Positions 1 to 6,633 are shown, numbered from the stretch's first letter. The stretch is 12,812 bases of DNA from an uncultured Clostridia bacterium (GCA_947381875.1 CANCXY010000076.1:1-12812), one strand, 5' to 3'. A program made the numbers and translations. The notes: a model not told the origin generated them from the sequence alone.

Positions 1-234
1 ACAGCCCCCAAACCCCCATGAATACGGGCTTCCTGGGGCGCTCCAAGCCCCGGCGCGGGGCGGGGTAAGGGTTTTATACTACCCACCCCCGAAAACGGCT
101 TTTAACCGTCCACGGGGCTTTTCCCGCCTGATTTTTCCCATCCCTTGAAAAGTTCCTCTTGACAAAAAGCCCAAAGGAGTGTTTGCGGATTTTCCTATCC
201 CCGACGGAAAGAAACAGACAAAATAGATTTATGG
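1..234. other. Upstream region with no recognised gene
   Basis: No supported coding region or RNA gene was found. The first 60 bases are GC-rich with short self-complementary runs (GGGGC/GCCCC). A TTGACA at 159-164 has no convincing -10 box 17 bases downstream. The end of an upstream gene could lie outside the window. Confidence 0.4.
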
Positions 235-263
235 TTGATTTTCCCCGCCGATGCGTTTATACT
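235..263 (+). promoter_or_regulatory. Sigma-A-like promoter of the cytidylate kinase-like gene
   Basis: TTGATT at 235-240 and TATACT at 258-263 are separated by exactly 17 bases. The predicted transcription start is near 270, about 57 bases before the ATG at 327. This also disfavours long upstream extensions of the gene. Confidence 0.75.
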
Positions 264-326
264 GAAAGGTAAGAAACCGCGCTGCCTGTGGGGCGGCGCA
301 CAAAAGCACCAAAAGGGGGAAAGGTT

Positions 327-950
327 ATGGACAATTATGTAATTACCATCGCGCGTGAAAACGGCAGCGGCGGGCGCGCGATCGGCGAGGCGCTGGCGGG
401 CAGGCTGGGCATCCCGTTCTATAACCGCGATATCCTGCGCATGGCGGCGGATGACAGCGGCATCAATGAGCAGTTATTCGCGAACGCGGAGGCGAATTTC
501 CGCGGAAGCCTGCTGTTCCGTGTGGCGAAGGACGCCTATAATGGCGAGGTGATCCCGCCCGACCGCGACAATTTCGTCTCGAATGAGAACCTGTTCCGCT
601 ATCAGGCGAAGGTGATGCTGGGGCTGGCGCAGCATGAGAGCTGTGTGATGATCGGCCGCTGTGCCGACTTCATCCTGCGCGACCGCCCGAACGTCCTGCG
701 GGTGTTCATCCATGCCCCGGAGGCCGCGCGCGTGCGCACGCTGATGGCGCGCAGCAGCCTGAGCGAGGCCGAGGCGCGCAAACAGATGAAGCAGGTAGAT
801 AAGCGCCGCGCCGATTACTACCGCGCCTTCACCGGCAGCGACTGGCGCGACGCCGGGCATTACGACATCTGTTTCGACTCCGACCATATGGGGCAGGAAA
901 AGATCATCCGTTTCATCATGGGCTATATGGACGTGTGCTTTGAGGATTGA
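327..950 (+). CDS. Cytidylate kinase-like family protein
   Basis: The 207-residue product is a P-loop nucleoside/nucleotide kinase-like protein of the family usually called cytidylate kinase-like (Cytidylate_kin2), which is common in Firmicutes. Near the N-terminus is the family's nucleotide-binding loop ITIARENGSGGRAIG (about residues 6-20). It is followed by YNRDIL (about 32-37), the conserved VMIGRCAD in the middle and the lid-like KRRADYYRAFTG in the C-terminal third. Residue-level substrate evidence is lacking: the family is related to CMP kinase but shorter and divergent, so the phosphate acceptor is unknown. The ATG at 327 is preceded by a purine-rich AAGGGGGAAAGG. A GTG at 288 would add 13 residues but has no comparable binding site. 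The gene appears monocistronic, with its own promoter and terminator. Confidence 0.88.
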   Translation: MDNYVITIARENGSGGRAIGEALAGRLGIPFYNRDILRMAADDSGINEQLFANAEANFRGSLLFRVAKDAYNGEVIPPDRDNFVSNENLFRYQAKVMLGLAQHESCVMIGRCADFILRDRPNVLRVFIHAPEAARVRTLMARSSLSEAEARKQMKQVDKRRADYYRAFTGSDWRDAGHYDICFDSDHMGQEKIIRFIMGYMDVCFED

Positions 951-960
951 GCGCGGCGCG

Positions 961-1003
961 GGCCGGGGCGGTGTTTGGGTGGACGCTGCCCCGGCCTGTT
1001 TTT
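961..1003 (+). terminator. Rho-independent terminator of the cytidylate kinase-like gene
   Basis: GGCCGGGGC (961-969) pairs perfectly with GCCCCGGCC (988-996). Five more pairs (GGTGT with ACGCT, including GU wobbles) give a 14-bp stem with an 8-base loop. TGTTTTT follows directly. It begins 10 bases after the stop codon. Confidence 0.88.
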
Positions 1004-1004
1004 C

Positions 1005-1092
1005 GGGAGTGTCCCAAACGGGGCGTTTCGTGTGTTTCCTTCCCGCCGGACAGGGGAACACACGAAAAATATCTTCCCGGCGGGGACACGCC
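1005..1092 (+). repeat. R2 palindromic element, copy A (88 bp)
   Basis: It begins GGGAGTGTCCC (1005-1015) and ends GGGGACACGCC (1082-1092), which are imperfect terminal inverted repeats. The centre is a hairpin: CGTGTGTTTCC (1029-1039) pairs with GGGAACACACG (1054-1064), and ACGAAAAATATCTTC follows on the right. The copy directly abuts the upstream terminator. TTTTTC occurs on both sides (999-1004 and 1094-1099), which resembles a target-site duplication but could be chance in T-rich flanks. Confidence 0.65.
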
Positions 1093-1115
1093 ATTTTTCC
1101 GCCGTGTACAAAGGG

Positions 1116-1146
1116 AAGCCCCCCGTGTGACGACCACGGGGGGCTT
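1116..1146. terminator. Hairpin between convergent genes, possible bidirectional terminator
   Basis: AAGCCCCCCGTG (1116-1127) and CACGGGGGGCTT (1135-1146) form a perfect 12-bp stem around a 7-base loop. It lies between a plus-strand and a minus-strand gene that converge. Neither side has a good T-tract (CTTTGAAAA on plus, CTTCCCTTTG on minus), so termination is plausible rather than certain. Confidence 0.5.
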
Positions 1147-1180
1147 TGAAAAGGGGTATCTCTCGGTGTGAGGAGGAATC

Positions 1181-1267
1181 ATGTGCAGATCCACGGATTG
1201 CGGCTTCCGTGTCTCTGTGCTTTATAGTATAGCCGGGAATTGCGTAAGGTTTATGAAGGAGATGTGA
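1181..1267 (+). CDS. Possible 28-residue small protein
   Basis: An ATG at 1181 follows a perfect AGGAGG (1171-1176) with a short 4-base gap and opens a 28-codon frame ending in TGA at 1265-1267. The peptide starts MCRSTDCGFRV, has three cysteines, and ends FMKEM. No family is recognised. There is no convincing promoter: TTGCGG with TATAGT at about 19-base spacing is weak. Just downstream, AAGGAG precedes an ATG that is followed at once by TAA. It could be a real small protein, a leader remnant, or chance. Confidence 0.28.
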   Translation: MCRSTDCGFRVSVLYSIAGNCVRFMKEM

Positions 1268-1292
1268 ATAAAATGTAAACTGTGCGGCGGGG

Positions 1293-1910
1293 CTATTGCA
1301 CCACCCATTTCCGCACAGCCTCGACCGCGCGGGCGATATCCACGCCCTTTTCCTGTTCATATTTGCTCTTTTGCAGCAGGGCGCGGAAGGTTTTGAGGGT
1401 ATGGTGCCCGGTATTGCGGGGCAGGGAGAGTACCGTTTTGCGGTTGGTAAACACGCACACCGTCTCAACGGACACATTGCGCAGGCCCGCCGTGATCAGC
1501 GTGTCGCGCACAAGGCGGGTATCGGCTTCGGCCTCGCGCATGGGGTTGACAAAGGAGATACGCCGTTCGCCGTTGACCTGGAGCCACATTTCCTCATCCA
1601 GGCCGCCATAGATCTGGCCGCCGCGCCCAATGCACTTGACGCAGAGCAGCCCGAAGCAGCCGACGACGATGAAATCCAGGTCGGCGCATTTGCCGTCCTT
1701 AGCGATCTGCGCGGGGGCGATCACTTTATATTGATGCAGCCCCGCAAAGGTGCGGGCGGTGCGCAGAGGCGCGGCACTTTTGCGGGCGTCGGGGAGGTCG
1801 CCGGATTTGGGGGGCTTTTCCCCCTCCTCGCTTTTCCGCAAAAGGAAAAAGCAGAGAGCCATAACGGCGACGACCACAAGGAGCAGATAGGCGATATCCT
1901 GAACGGGCAA
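1293..1910 (-). CDS. Membrane-anchored NERD-like domain protein
   Basis: The 205-residue protein has one N-terminal transmembrane helix (about residues 6-24) followed by a charged linker and a cytoplasmic domain. Residues about 76-110 resemble the NERD (nuclease-related) fold: a DLDFIVVG strand, then a GLLCVKC strand, GQIYG, and a tryptophan in EEMWLQV. NERD belongs to the PD-(D/E)XK nuclease group, but the usual E-x-K catalytic pair aligns here with K and I, so nuclease activity is doubtful. The start is a TTG at 1908-1910 with a perfect AGGAGG eight bases upstream. A GTG at 1994 would add 28 residues, but it lies upstream of the predicted transcription start near 1956. No clear terminator follows except the hairpin at 1116-1146. 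Confidence 0.72.
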   Translation of the reverse strand: MPVQDIAYLLLVVVAVMALCFFLLRKSEEGEKPPKSGDLPDARKSAAPLRTARTFAGLHQYKVIAPAQIAKDGKCADLDFIVVGCFGLLCVKCIGRGGQIYGGLDEEMWLQVNGERRISFVNPMREAEADTRLVRDTLITAGLRNVSVETVCVFTNRKTVLSLPRNTGHHTLKTFRALLQKSKYEQEKGVDIARAVEAVRKWVVQ

Positions 1911-1962
1911 AACAAAGACCTCCTGTCGGGCGCGGGGATGGTGCCGCGCGGTAATATTGTAT

Positions 1963-1991
1963 AGTATAGCAAATACGAGGAGGAAATTCAA
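1963..1991 (-). promoter_or_regulatory. Promoter of the NERD-like gene
   Basis: On the minus strand, TTGAAT (1991-1986) and TATACT (1968-1963) have a 17-base spacer. The predicted start near 1956 leaves a leader of about 45 bases to the TTG start codon. This supports choosing the TTG over the upstream GTG. Confidence 0.78.
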
Positions 1992-2003
1992 CACCGCATT
2001 TTT

Positions 2004-2053
2004 AGGGGGCGTGTCAATATCACGGCTCTATTGCCGTGTATTGGACACTCCCT
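2004..2053. repeat. R2-related inverted repeat, short copy G
   Basis: GGGGGCGTGTC (2005-2015) and GGACACTCCC (2043-2052) are the same terminal motifs as in the other R2 copies. Inside them CACGGC (2021-2026) pairs with GCCGTG (2033-2038) around TCTATT, so nearly the whole 50 bp folds as one hairpin with single-base bulges. The usual CCCCGCCC core is missing. TTTTTAGGG occurs directly on both sides (1999-2007 and 2053-2061). Confidence 0.55.
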
Positions 2054-2084
2054 TTTTAGGGCGCAGTCCTTTTGGAACCCTGCC
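2053..2084 (+). repeat. Degenerate R1 end module
   Basis: AGGGCGCAGTCCTTTTGGAA followed by CCC resembles the last R1 module (CCAAAGGGACGCAGTCCC, TTTGGAATCCC) seen intact at 4037-4067 and 8515-8543. The left arm is eroded, possibly by the R2-type copy directly beside it. Confidence 0.45.
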
Positions 2085-2090
2085 AGACAT

Positions 2091-2125
2091 AAAAAGAGGG
2101 GGCGGGCGTCAATACGCCCTCCCCC
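2091..2125 (-). terminator. proS terminator containing the stop codon
   Basis: On the minus strand, GGGGGAGGGCG (2125-2115) pairs with CGCCCGCCCCC (2108-2098) with one mismatch, around the loop TATTGA, followed by TCTTTTT. The TGA stop of proS (2111-2109) is the second half of the loop, so the 5' stem arm is coding sequence for the last residues. Confidence 0.85.
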
Positions 2126-3542
2126 AAACGATCATCTGTTTTGCGGGCTTACCGCATACCGGGCACACATCCCCTAAATGTTCCTGCACAAAGGGGATAC
2201 ACCGGCTTGTCAGCCCGGCCTTTTCCTTCATGGCCTCCTCGCAGGCCCGCTCGCCGCACCACATTGTCTGGATATACCCGTTTTCCTCGGCGTGCGACAG
2301 AACTTCTTCCATTGTGGCCGCGCTCCAGGTACGGCGCGCCCGGTTTTCCGCCGCGCGGTCAAACAGGCTCTGCCCCAGTGCCGCCAGTGCCGACGGAACA
2401 GCCGTCTCCAATTCATCCCAGCGCACAAACAGCTTTTCGCGCGTGTCGCGCCGCACCAGCACGCACTGTTCTTTCTCAATATCCTTCGGCCCAATCTCCA
2501 GCCGCAGGGGCACGCCCTTCATCTCCCACTGGGCGAACTTCCAGCCGGGCGCTTTGTCGCTGTCGTCGACCTTTACACGGAACGTTTTGCCCAACCGCTC
2601 CGCTAACTCCCGCGCCTTTTCCAGCACGCCCGGCTTGTGCGCCGCCACCGGCACCACCACCACCTGCACCGGCGCGACAGCGGGCGGCAGAATCAGCCCC
2701 TCGTCGTCGCCGTGCGTCATGATGATCGCGCCGATCAGCCGCGTCGATACGCCCCAGCTCGTCTGGTACGGGTATTGCAGCGTGTTGTCGCGCCCTGTGA
2801 ACTGCACGCCGAACGCGCGCGAAAATCCGTCGCCGAAATAGTGGCTCGTGCCGCTTTGCAGGGCCTTGCCGTCGTGCATCATCGCCTCGATGCTGTACGT
2901 CGCCTCCGCGCCCGCAAACTTCTCTTTCTCCGTCTTGCGGCCTTTTAACACTGGGATATTCAGGTCCTTTTCGCAGAAGTCCGCATACGTCTCAAGCTGC
3001 TGTTCCGTCTCGGCAATGGCCTCCTCGGCTGTCTCGTGGATGGTGTGCCCCTCCTGCCACCAGAACTCCCTCGTGCGCAGGAACGGGCGCGTCGTCTTTT
3101 CCCAGCGAACCACGCTGCACCACTGGTTGTACTTCATGGGCAGGTCGCGGTAGGAGTGCAGCACATGCGCGAAATGGTCGCAGAACAGCGTCTCGCTTGT
3201 GGGGCGCACGCAGAGCCTGTCTTCCAACTGCTCCGCGCCACCCATCGTCACCCACGCCACTTCGGGCGCGAAGCCCTCCACATGGTCTTTCTCCTTTTGG
3301 AGAAGACTCTCCGGGATCAACAGCGGCATTGCCACGTTTTCATGCCCCGTCGCCTTGAACCGCGCGTCCAGCAGGTGCATGATATTTTCCCAGATTGCGT
3401 ACCCATATGGGCGTAAAATCACACAGCCCTTCACGCTGGAATAATCCACCAGCTCGGCCTTCAGGCAGATGTCGGTATACCACTGCGCAAAGTCCTCGTT
3501 AATGGGCGTGATGGCCTCCACCAGTTTTTCTTTTTTATCCAT
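2109..3542 (-). CDS. proS: Prolyl-tRNA synthetase, archaeal/eukaryotic-like short type
   Basis: This cytoplasmic class II enzyme charges tRNA-Pro with proline. The 477-residue length and architecture fit the type without the large INS editing domain. The catalytic core carries RPTSET (113-118), motif 2 (about 144-168, with R146, R157 and E159) and motif 3 (about 263-283, with R268). The anticodon-binding domain spans about 290-395. The C-terminal domain has four cysteines (C429, C434, C460, C463) suited to zinc binding, and the chain ends in tyrosine, as is typical of this type. Lacking INS, the cell may rely on trans-editing of mischarged tRNA; that is inference. The ATG at 3542 has AAGGAAGG about 10 bases upstream. 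It follows acpP by 66 bases on the same strand with no promoter seen between, so cotranscription is likely. Confidence 0.96.
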   Translation of the reverse strand: MDKKEKLVEAITPINEDFAQWYTDICLKAELVDYSSVKGCVILRPYGYAIWENIMHLLDARFKATGHENVAMPLLIPESLLQKEKDHVEGFAPEVAWVTMGGAEQLEDRLCVRPTSETLFCDHFAHVLHSYRDLPMKYNQWCSVVRWEKTTRPFLRTREFWWQEGHTIHETAEEAIAETEQQLETYADFCEKDLNIPVLKGRKTEKEKFAGAEATYSIEAMMHDGKALQSGTSHYFGDGFSRAFGVQFTGRDNTLQYPYQTSWGVSTRLIGAIIMTHGDDEGLILPPAVAPVQVVVVPVAAHKPGVLEKARELAERLGKTFRVKVDDSDKAPGWKFAQWEMKGVPLRLEIGPKDIEKEQCVLVRRDTREKLFVRWDELETAVPSALAALGQSLFDRAAENRARRTWSAATMEEVLSHAEENGYIQTMWCGERACEEAMKEKAGLTSRCIPFVQEHLGDVCPVCGKPAKQMIVWGRAY

Positions 3543-3561
3543 TCAATTTTGTCCTTCCTTC

Positions 3562-3582
3562 CCGCCGCCCCGAATGCGGCGG
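3562..3582 (-). other. Intercistronic hairpin between acpP and proS
   Basis: CCGCCGC (3562-3568) and GCGGCGG (3576-3582) form a perfect 7-bp stem around a 7-base loop just before the proS ribosome binding site. There is no T-tract, so it is not a normal terminator. It could affect proS translation or acpP message stability. Confidence 0.45.
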
Positions 3583-3608
3583 AAAATTCCTCCCCGTATG
3601 CCTGAAAC

Positions 3609-3833
3609 TCAGGCGTTGTCCTCCACATACCGCACAATGTCGCCAACGGTGTGGAAGTTTTCGATCTCCTCATCAGGCACTTCCAGGTGGAACTCATCTT
3701 CCAGGGTCATGACCAGGTCAGCTAAATCAAGGCTGTCCGCTTCAAAATCTTCGAGGATATCGCTGTCCATCGTCACAGCGTCTTCCTCCAGGTCAAGCTG
3801 CTCACAAATGATCGCGCGAATCTGTTCAAACAT
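3609..3833 (-). CDS. acpP: Acyl carrier protein
   Basis: The 74-residue acidic protein carries growing acyl chains on a 4'-phosphopantetheine arm in type II fatty acid synthesis. The attachment serine is Ser34 in the DSLD motif (residues 33-36). The length and the pattern ILEDFEADSLDLADLVMTLE match bacterial AcpP; the alternative, a carrier protein for a specialised pathway, is less likely as no such genes are nearby. The ATG at 3833 has GGAGGG upstream. A frame open back to 3914 exists, but those codons lie across the promoter and are not protein-like. It sits next to proS rather than the common plsX/fabD/fabG neighbours. Its own strong promoter fits high expression. Confidence 0.93.
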   Translation of the reverse strand: MFEQIRAIICEQLDLEEDAVTMDSDILEDFEADSLDLADLVMTLEDEFHLEVPDEEIENFHTVGDIVRYVEDNA

Positions 3834-3885
3834 AGTTATTCCCTCCAAGCCGTGCGGCAAGCACGCGCAGAATCTCTTACTACAA

Positions 3886-3914
3886 AAGATAGCGTGTTTT
3901 CCCTGCGTTGTCAA
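3886..3914 (-). promoter_or_regulatory. Promoter of acpP-proS
   Basis: On the minus strand, a consensus TTGACA (3914-3909) is followed after 17 bases by TATCTT (3891-3886). The start is predicted near 3879, giving a leader of about 45 bases to acpP. Confidence 0.85.
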
Positions 3915-3966
3915 GACTTTCTTTCACAAAGAAAAAAAGATACGCCGAAAATGTGGCGGATACCCA

Positions 3967-4067
3967 CCAGAGGCTCCGCCTCTGGACTCCGCCGGGCGCC
4001 GCCCGGACCTGCCAGAGGCCCTGCCTCTGGACTCCGCCAAAGGGGCGCAGCCCCTTTGGAATCCCAT
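3967..4067 (+). repeat. R1 modular hairpin repeat, copy 1
   Basis: Four palindromes occur in series: CCAGAGGC/GCCTCTGG (3967-3985), CCGGGC/GCCCGG (3992-4006), CCAGAGGC/GCCTCTGG (4012-4030) and CCAAAGGGG/CCCCTTTGG (4037-4059). The linker ACTCCGCC follows the first and third, GACCTG-type sequence follows the second, and the unit ends AATCCCAT. Linker order gives the repeat an orientation. It lies between the divergent acpP and ABC promoters. Confidence 0.75.
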
Positions 4068-4136
4068 CTTGTTCCAAATTTTTCCTTCCCGCCAATCCCT
4101 TCCCGCAGCCGCGCGGGAAAAACGTTGTTTCCCCTC

Positions 4137-4165
4137 TTGACAGCGCCTCCGGGCTGTGATAGAAT
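4137..4165 (+). promoter_or_regulatory. Promoter of the ABC exporter operon
   Basis: TTGACA (4137-4142) and TAGAAT (4160-4165) are separated by 17 bases. The predicted start near 4172 gives a leader of about 160 bases that contains an R2 element before the ATPase start. Confidence 0.82.
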
Positions 4166-4166
4166 A

Positions 4167-4188
4167 CAATTAACAGTTATGTTAATTG
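4167..4188. promoter_or_regulatory. Palindromic operator at the ABC operon transcription start
   Basis: CAATTAACA (4167-4175) and TGTTAATTG (4180-4188) are perfect 9-bp arms around GTTA. The site starts 2 bases after the -10 box and covers the predicted +1, an ideal place for a repressor. AT-rich palindromes of this size are typical of dimeric winged-helix or TetR-type regulators. No regulator gene is in the window. Confidence 0.65.
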
Positions 4189-4192
4189 CTAA

Positions 4193-4294
4193 ATGTTCGG
4201 GCACAGGGCGGCAACACACGCGAACAGGCGTTTTGCGCGTTTCCCCGCCCAGTGGGCGGGGAAACGCACGGAAATATCTCCGCAGCCGGGACAT
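4193..4294 (+). repeat. R2 palindromic element, copy C (102 bp)
   Basis: The imperfect ends are ATGTTCGGGC (4193-4202) and GCCGGGACAT (4285-4294). The centre is a perfect 14-bp hairpin, GCGTTTCCCCGCCC (4237-4250) with GGGCGGGGAAACGC (4254-4267), followed by ACGGAAATATCTCCGC. It lies in the leader of the ABC operon and would fold in the transcript about 65 bases before the start codon. Confidence 0.68.
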
Positions 4295-4331
4295 GCAAAA
4301 TGGAATAACTGTAATAAGGAGAGCAAGGGCC

Positions 4332-5051
4332 ATGCTTACGATTTCCCATTTTTCCAAGACATACCCCGGCGGCAAAAAGGCGGTAGACGACCTTTCGCTA
4401 ACGGTTCGCGGCGGCGAGATACTGGGCTTTATCGGCCACAACGGCGCGGGCAAAACAACCACACTGCGCTGTGTGGCGGGTATCCTGAATTTTACCGAGG
4501 GAGAGATTACGATCGACGGCCACCCGATGCAGGGCGACGCCATCGAGGCCAAGCGCGTGACGGCATTCCTGCCGGACAACCCCGATCTATATGAATTCCT
4601 GACGGGCGTCGCCTATCTCGCGTTTATCGCCGACTTGTACGACATTCCAAAAGAGACGCGCGAGGCGCGCATAAAAAAATACGCCGACGCTTTCGAGCTG
4701 ACGGGCGCGCTGGGCAGCCCCATCGGCGGCTACAGCCACGGCATGAAACAGAAATTAGCGCTGATCTCGGCGCTGATGCGTGCGCCCAGGCTGCTGATGC
4801 TGGATGAGCCGTTCGTCGGGTTGGATCCGCAGGCGGCGTTCGTGCTGAAGGGGTTCCTGCACGAGCTTTGCGAACAGGGCACCGCGGTGTTTTTCTCTAC
4901 ACATGTGTTAGAGGTGGCGGAAAAGCTGTGCGACCGCGTGGCGATTATCAAGGGCGGGAAGCTCATCAAATTGGGCGACACGGCGGATATCGTGGGCGAC
5001 GAAAGCCTCGAACAGGTGTTTTTGGAACTGGCGGAGGGGAATCATGCGTAA
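4332..5051 (+). CDS. ABC transporter ATP-binding protein
   Basis: The 239-residue ATPase subunit presumably powers the permease encoded next to it. It has Walker A GHNGAGKTT (residues 35-43), a signature YSHGMKQ (134-140), Walker B LLMLDEP (154-160), the D-loop GLD (163-165) and the H-loop histidine in FFSTH (H191). At the Q-loop position it reads LPDNPDLYEFLTG, with D82 instead of glutamine, which is seen in some NatA/BcrA-like exporter ATPases. The ATG at 4332 has AAGGAG about 10 bases upstream. Longer in-frame extensions back through the R2 repeat have no binding site and are not protein-like. The 3' end overlaps the permease start by 8 bases, so translation is probably coupled. The substrate is unknown. 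Confidence 0.94.
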   Translation: MLTISHFSKTYPGGKKAVDDLSLTVRGGEILGFIGHNGAGKTTTLRCVAGILNFTEGEITIDGHPMQGDAIEAKRVTAFLPDNPDLYEFLTGVAYLAFIADLYDIPKETREARIKKYADAFELTGALGSPIGGYSHGMKQKLALISALMRAPRLLMLDEPFVGLDPQAAFVLKGFLHELCEQGTAVFFSTHVLEVAEKLCDRVAIIKGGKLIKLGDTADIVGDESLEQVFLELAEGNHA

Positions 5052-6633
5052 ACTGGGGATGCTTTGGAAACTGAATTTCCGCGCGATGCTGGGGGTACTT
5101 TCGTTGGGCGGCGGCAAAAAGACGGCGGGCGGCCTGGGCGTGCTGGCCTTGATGGCTTTCTTAGCGCTGTACTGCTCCAGCACCTACAGCTTCCTGCTCA
5201 CCGACGCGCTGAGCGCCGCCGGGCTGACAGAGTTTGTGCTGCCGCTGATGAGCATTATGGCATGCCTGATGTCGCTGATGCTCACGGTGATGGCGGCCAG
5301 CGGCCTGGTGTTCGGCGGGAAGGACACCGATTTGATGCTCACCCTGCCGGTGCCCGCATTTACGGTCGTGTTGGGCAAGGTGCTGGCGCTGTATCTGGAA
5401 AACTTCGTGTTCTGCGGGATGTGGATGCTGCCGACAAGCCTCGCCTACCTCATGGATGCGGGTTTGGGCGCGGGCGGCGGGGCGCTGTTCTGTGTGCGGA
5501 TGGCGCTGGCGCTGCCGTTCCTGCCCCTTGTGCCCAGTTTTATCGGGCTGCTGTGCGGCTGGGCAATCTCGTTTGCCTCCGGGCACATGCGCCACAGCTC
5601 GCTGGCGGCGACGGCACTTTCCCTCCTGTTTGTCGGCCTGGTACTGGTGGGGAGTTTTCAATTACAGGGGTTTGTCGGCCTGCTGATAACGCAGTCGGAA
5701 CAGGTGCGGCATGTACTGCATACCTGGCTCCTGCCGTTCGGGCTGCTGCTGGACGGCCTGATGGGCAGCATGGCAGCGCTAACAGGTTTCGCCGCGCTTG
5801 TACTGCTGCCGTTCCTCGCGCTGACATGGTTGGTGGGCACGCGGTACCGCCGCATCCTCTCCGCCGTCGCCAGCCGCCATACGCGCAGCGATTACAAACT
5901 GCGGGAGGTAAAGACGGGCAGCGCGTTTTCGGCGCTGTTCGCCAAAGAATGCCGCCGCTATTTCGGCTCGACGGTCTATCTCCTGAACACGGGCATCGGC
6001 GCGGTGATGATGATAGGCGTTTCCGTGTATGCCCTGTTCGCGCGGGACAAAGCCGCCCTGATTGTGGACAGCCTCGGCGGCGGGGCAGCTGCCGCGCCGA
6101 TGGCCGCGCTGACCTTCTGTCTGCTTGAGAGCTTCACCAATACGGCGGGCATCTCCATCAGCCTGGAGGGAAAAACGCTGTGGATATTGAAGGAAGCGCC
6201 TGTCCCGGCGCTGGTTCTGTTCGGCGCAAAGGCGCTGTTGGGCGCGCTGGTGGCCGGTGTGCCGGGGATGGCCTGCGCGGTCCTGCTCTCCCTGGCGGCC
6301 GGCATCCCCTGGGTACCCGCGCTGGCACTGTTTTCCCTGGCGCTGGGCTTGGGCGTATTTGTGCCCGCGTTGGGGCTGGCGGTGAATCTGCGCTTCCCCA
6401 AAACGGACTATGAAAACGAGGCCATTGTCGTCAAGCAGTCGGCGTCGTCCATGATCAGCAGTTTCGGCGGCATGGCAGTAGTCGGCGCGGGGGCGCTGGC
6501 GTGGTCGCTGCTGAGCAGGTGGCTCAGCTTTGCCGCGTTCGGCTTCCTGGCGGCGGCGGTGCTGGTCGCCGCCGCCACGGGGCTTTGGAACTGGGTATGC
6601 CGCCGGGGGCCGGAGATTTTGCGGACATTGTAA
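5044..6633 (+). CDS. Multi-span ABC exporter permease
   Basis: The 529-residue polytopic membrane protein forms a transporter with the preceding ATPase. Hydrophobic segments occur throughout, beginning at about residues 31-53, 63-90 and 104-135, and about 12 spans are likely. FGGKDTDLMLTLPV (90-103) matches the cytoplasmic K-D-x-D-L...LP motif of a Firmicutes putative-exporter permease family (ABC_tran_2-like). The middle region (roughly 275-310) is a charged cytoplasmic stretch with KLREVKTGSAFSALFAKE, followed by a second membrane half, as in two-half permeases. The start ATG at 5044 has GGAGGGG inside the end of the ATPase gene. The substrate cannot be read from sequence; peptides, lipids or drugs are all possible. 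Confidence 0.87.
   Translation: MRKLGMLWKLNFRAMLGVLSLGGGKKTAGGLGVLALMAFLALYCSSTYSFLLTDALSAAGLTEFVLPLMSIMACLMSLMLTVMAASGLVFGGKDTDLMLTLPVPAFTVVLGKVLALYLENFVFCGMWMLPTSLAYLMDAGLGAGGGALFCVRMALALPFLPLVPSFIGLLCGWAISFASGHMRHSSLAATALSLLFVGLVLVGSFQLQGFVGLLITQSEQVRHVLHTWLLPFGLLLDGLMGSMAALTGFAALVLLPFLALTWLVGTRYRRILSAVASRHTRSDYKLREVKTGSAFSALFAKECRRYFGSTVYLLNTGIGAVMMIGVSVYALFARDKAALIVDSLGGGAAAAPMAALTFCLLESFTNTAGISISLEGKTLWILKEAPVPALVLFGAKALLGALVAGVPGMACAVLLSLAAGIPWVPALALFSLALGLGVFVPALGLAVNLRFPKTDYENEAIVVKQSASSMISSFGGMAVVGAGALAWSLLSRWLSFAAFGFLAAAVLVAAATGLWNWVCRRGPEILRTL

Noticed and set aside
159..190. TTGACA box as a promoter
   Set aside because: No acceptable -10 box occurs 16-18 bases downstream; the promoter at 235-263 is much better placed.
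3967..4067. R1 repeats as a CRISPR array
   Set aside because: The units are adjoining palindromes with different stems and short constant linkers; there are no unique ~30-base spacers and no cas genes.
4179..4331. Upstream ATG in frame with the ABC ATPase
   Set aside because: It lies in the operator, has no ribosome binding site, and the added residues translate the R2 hairpin. The ATG at 4332 has a proper site and begins with the normal ATPase N-terminus.
5064..6128. 354-codon frame overlapping the ABC permease
   Set aside because: The frame runs inside a clear membrane protein gene; its translation is Arg/Gly/Ala-rich without motifs, as expected from a shifted GC-rich frame.
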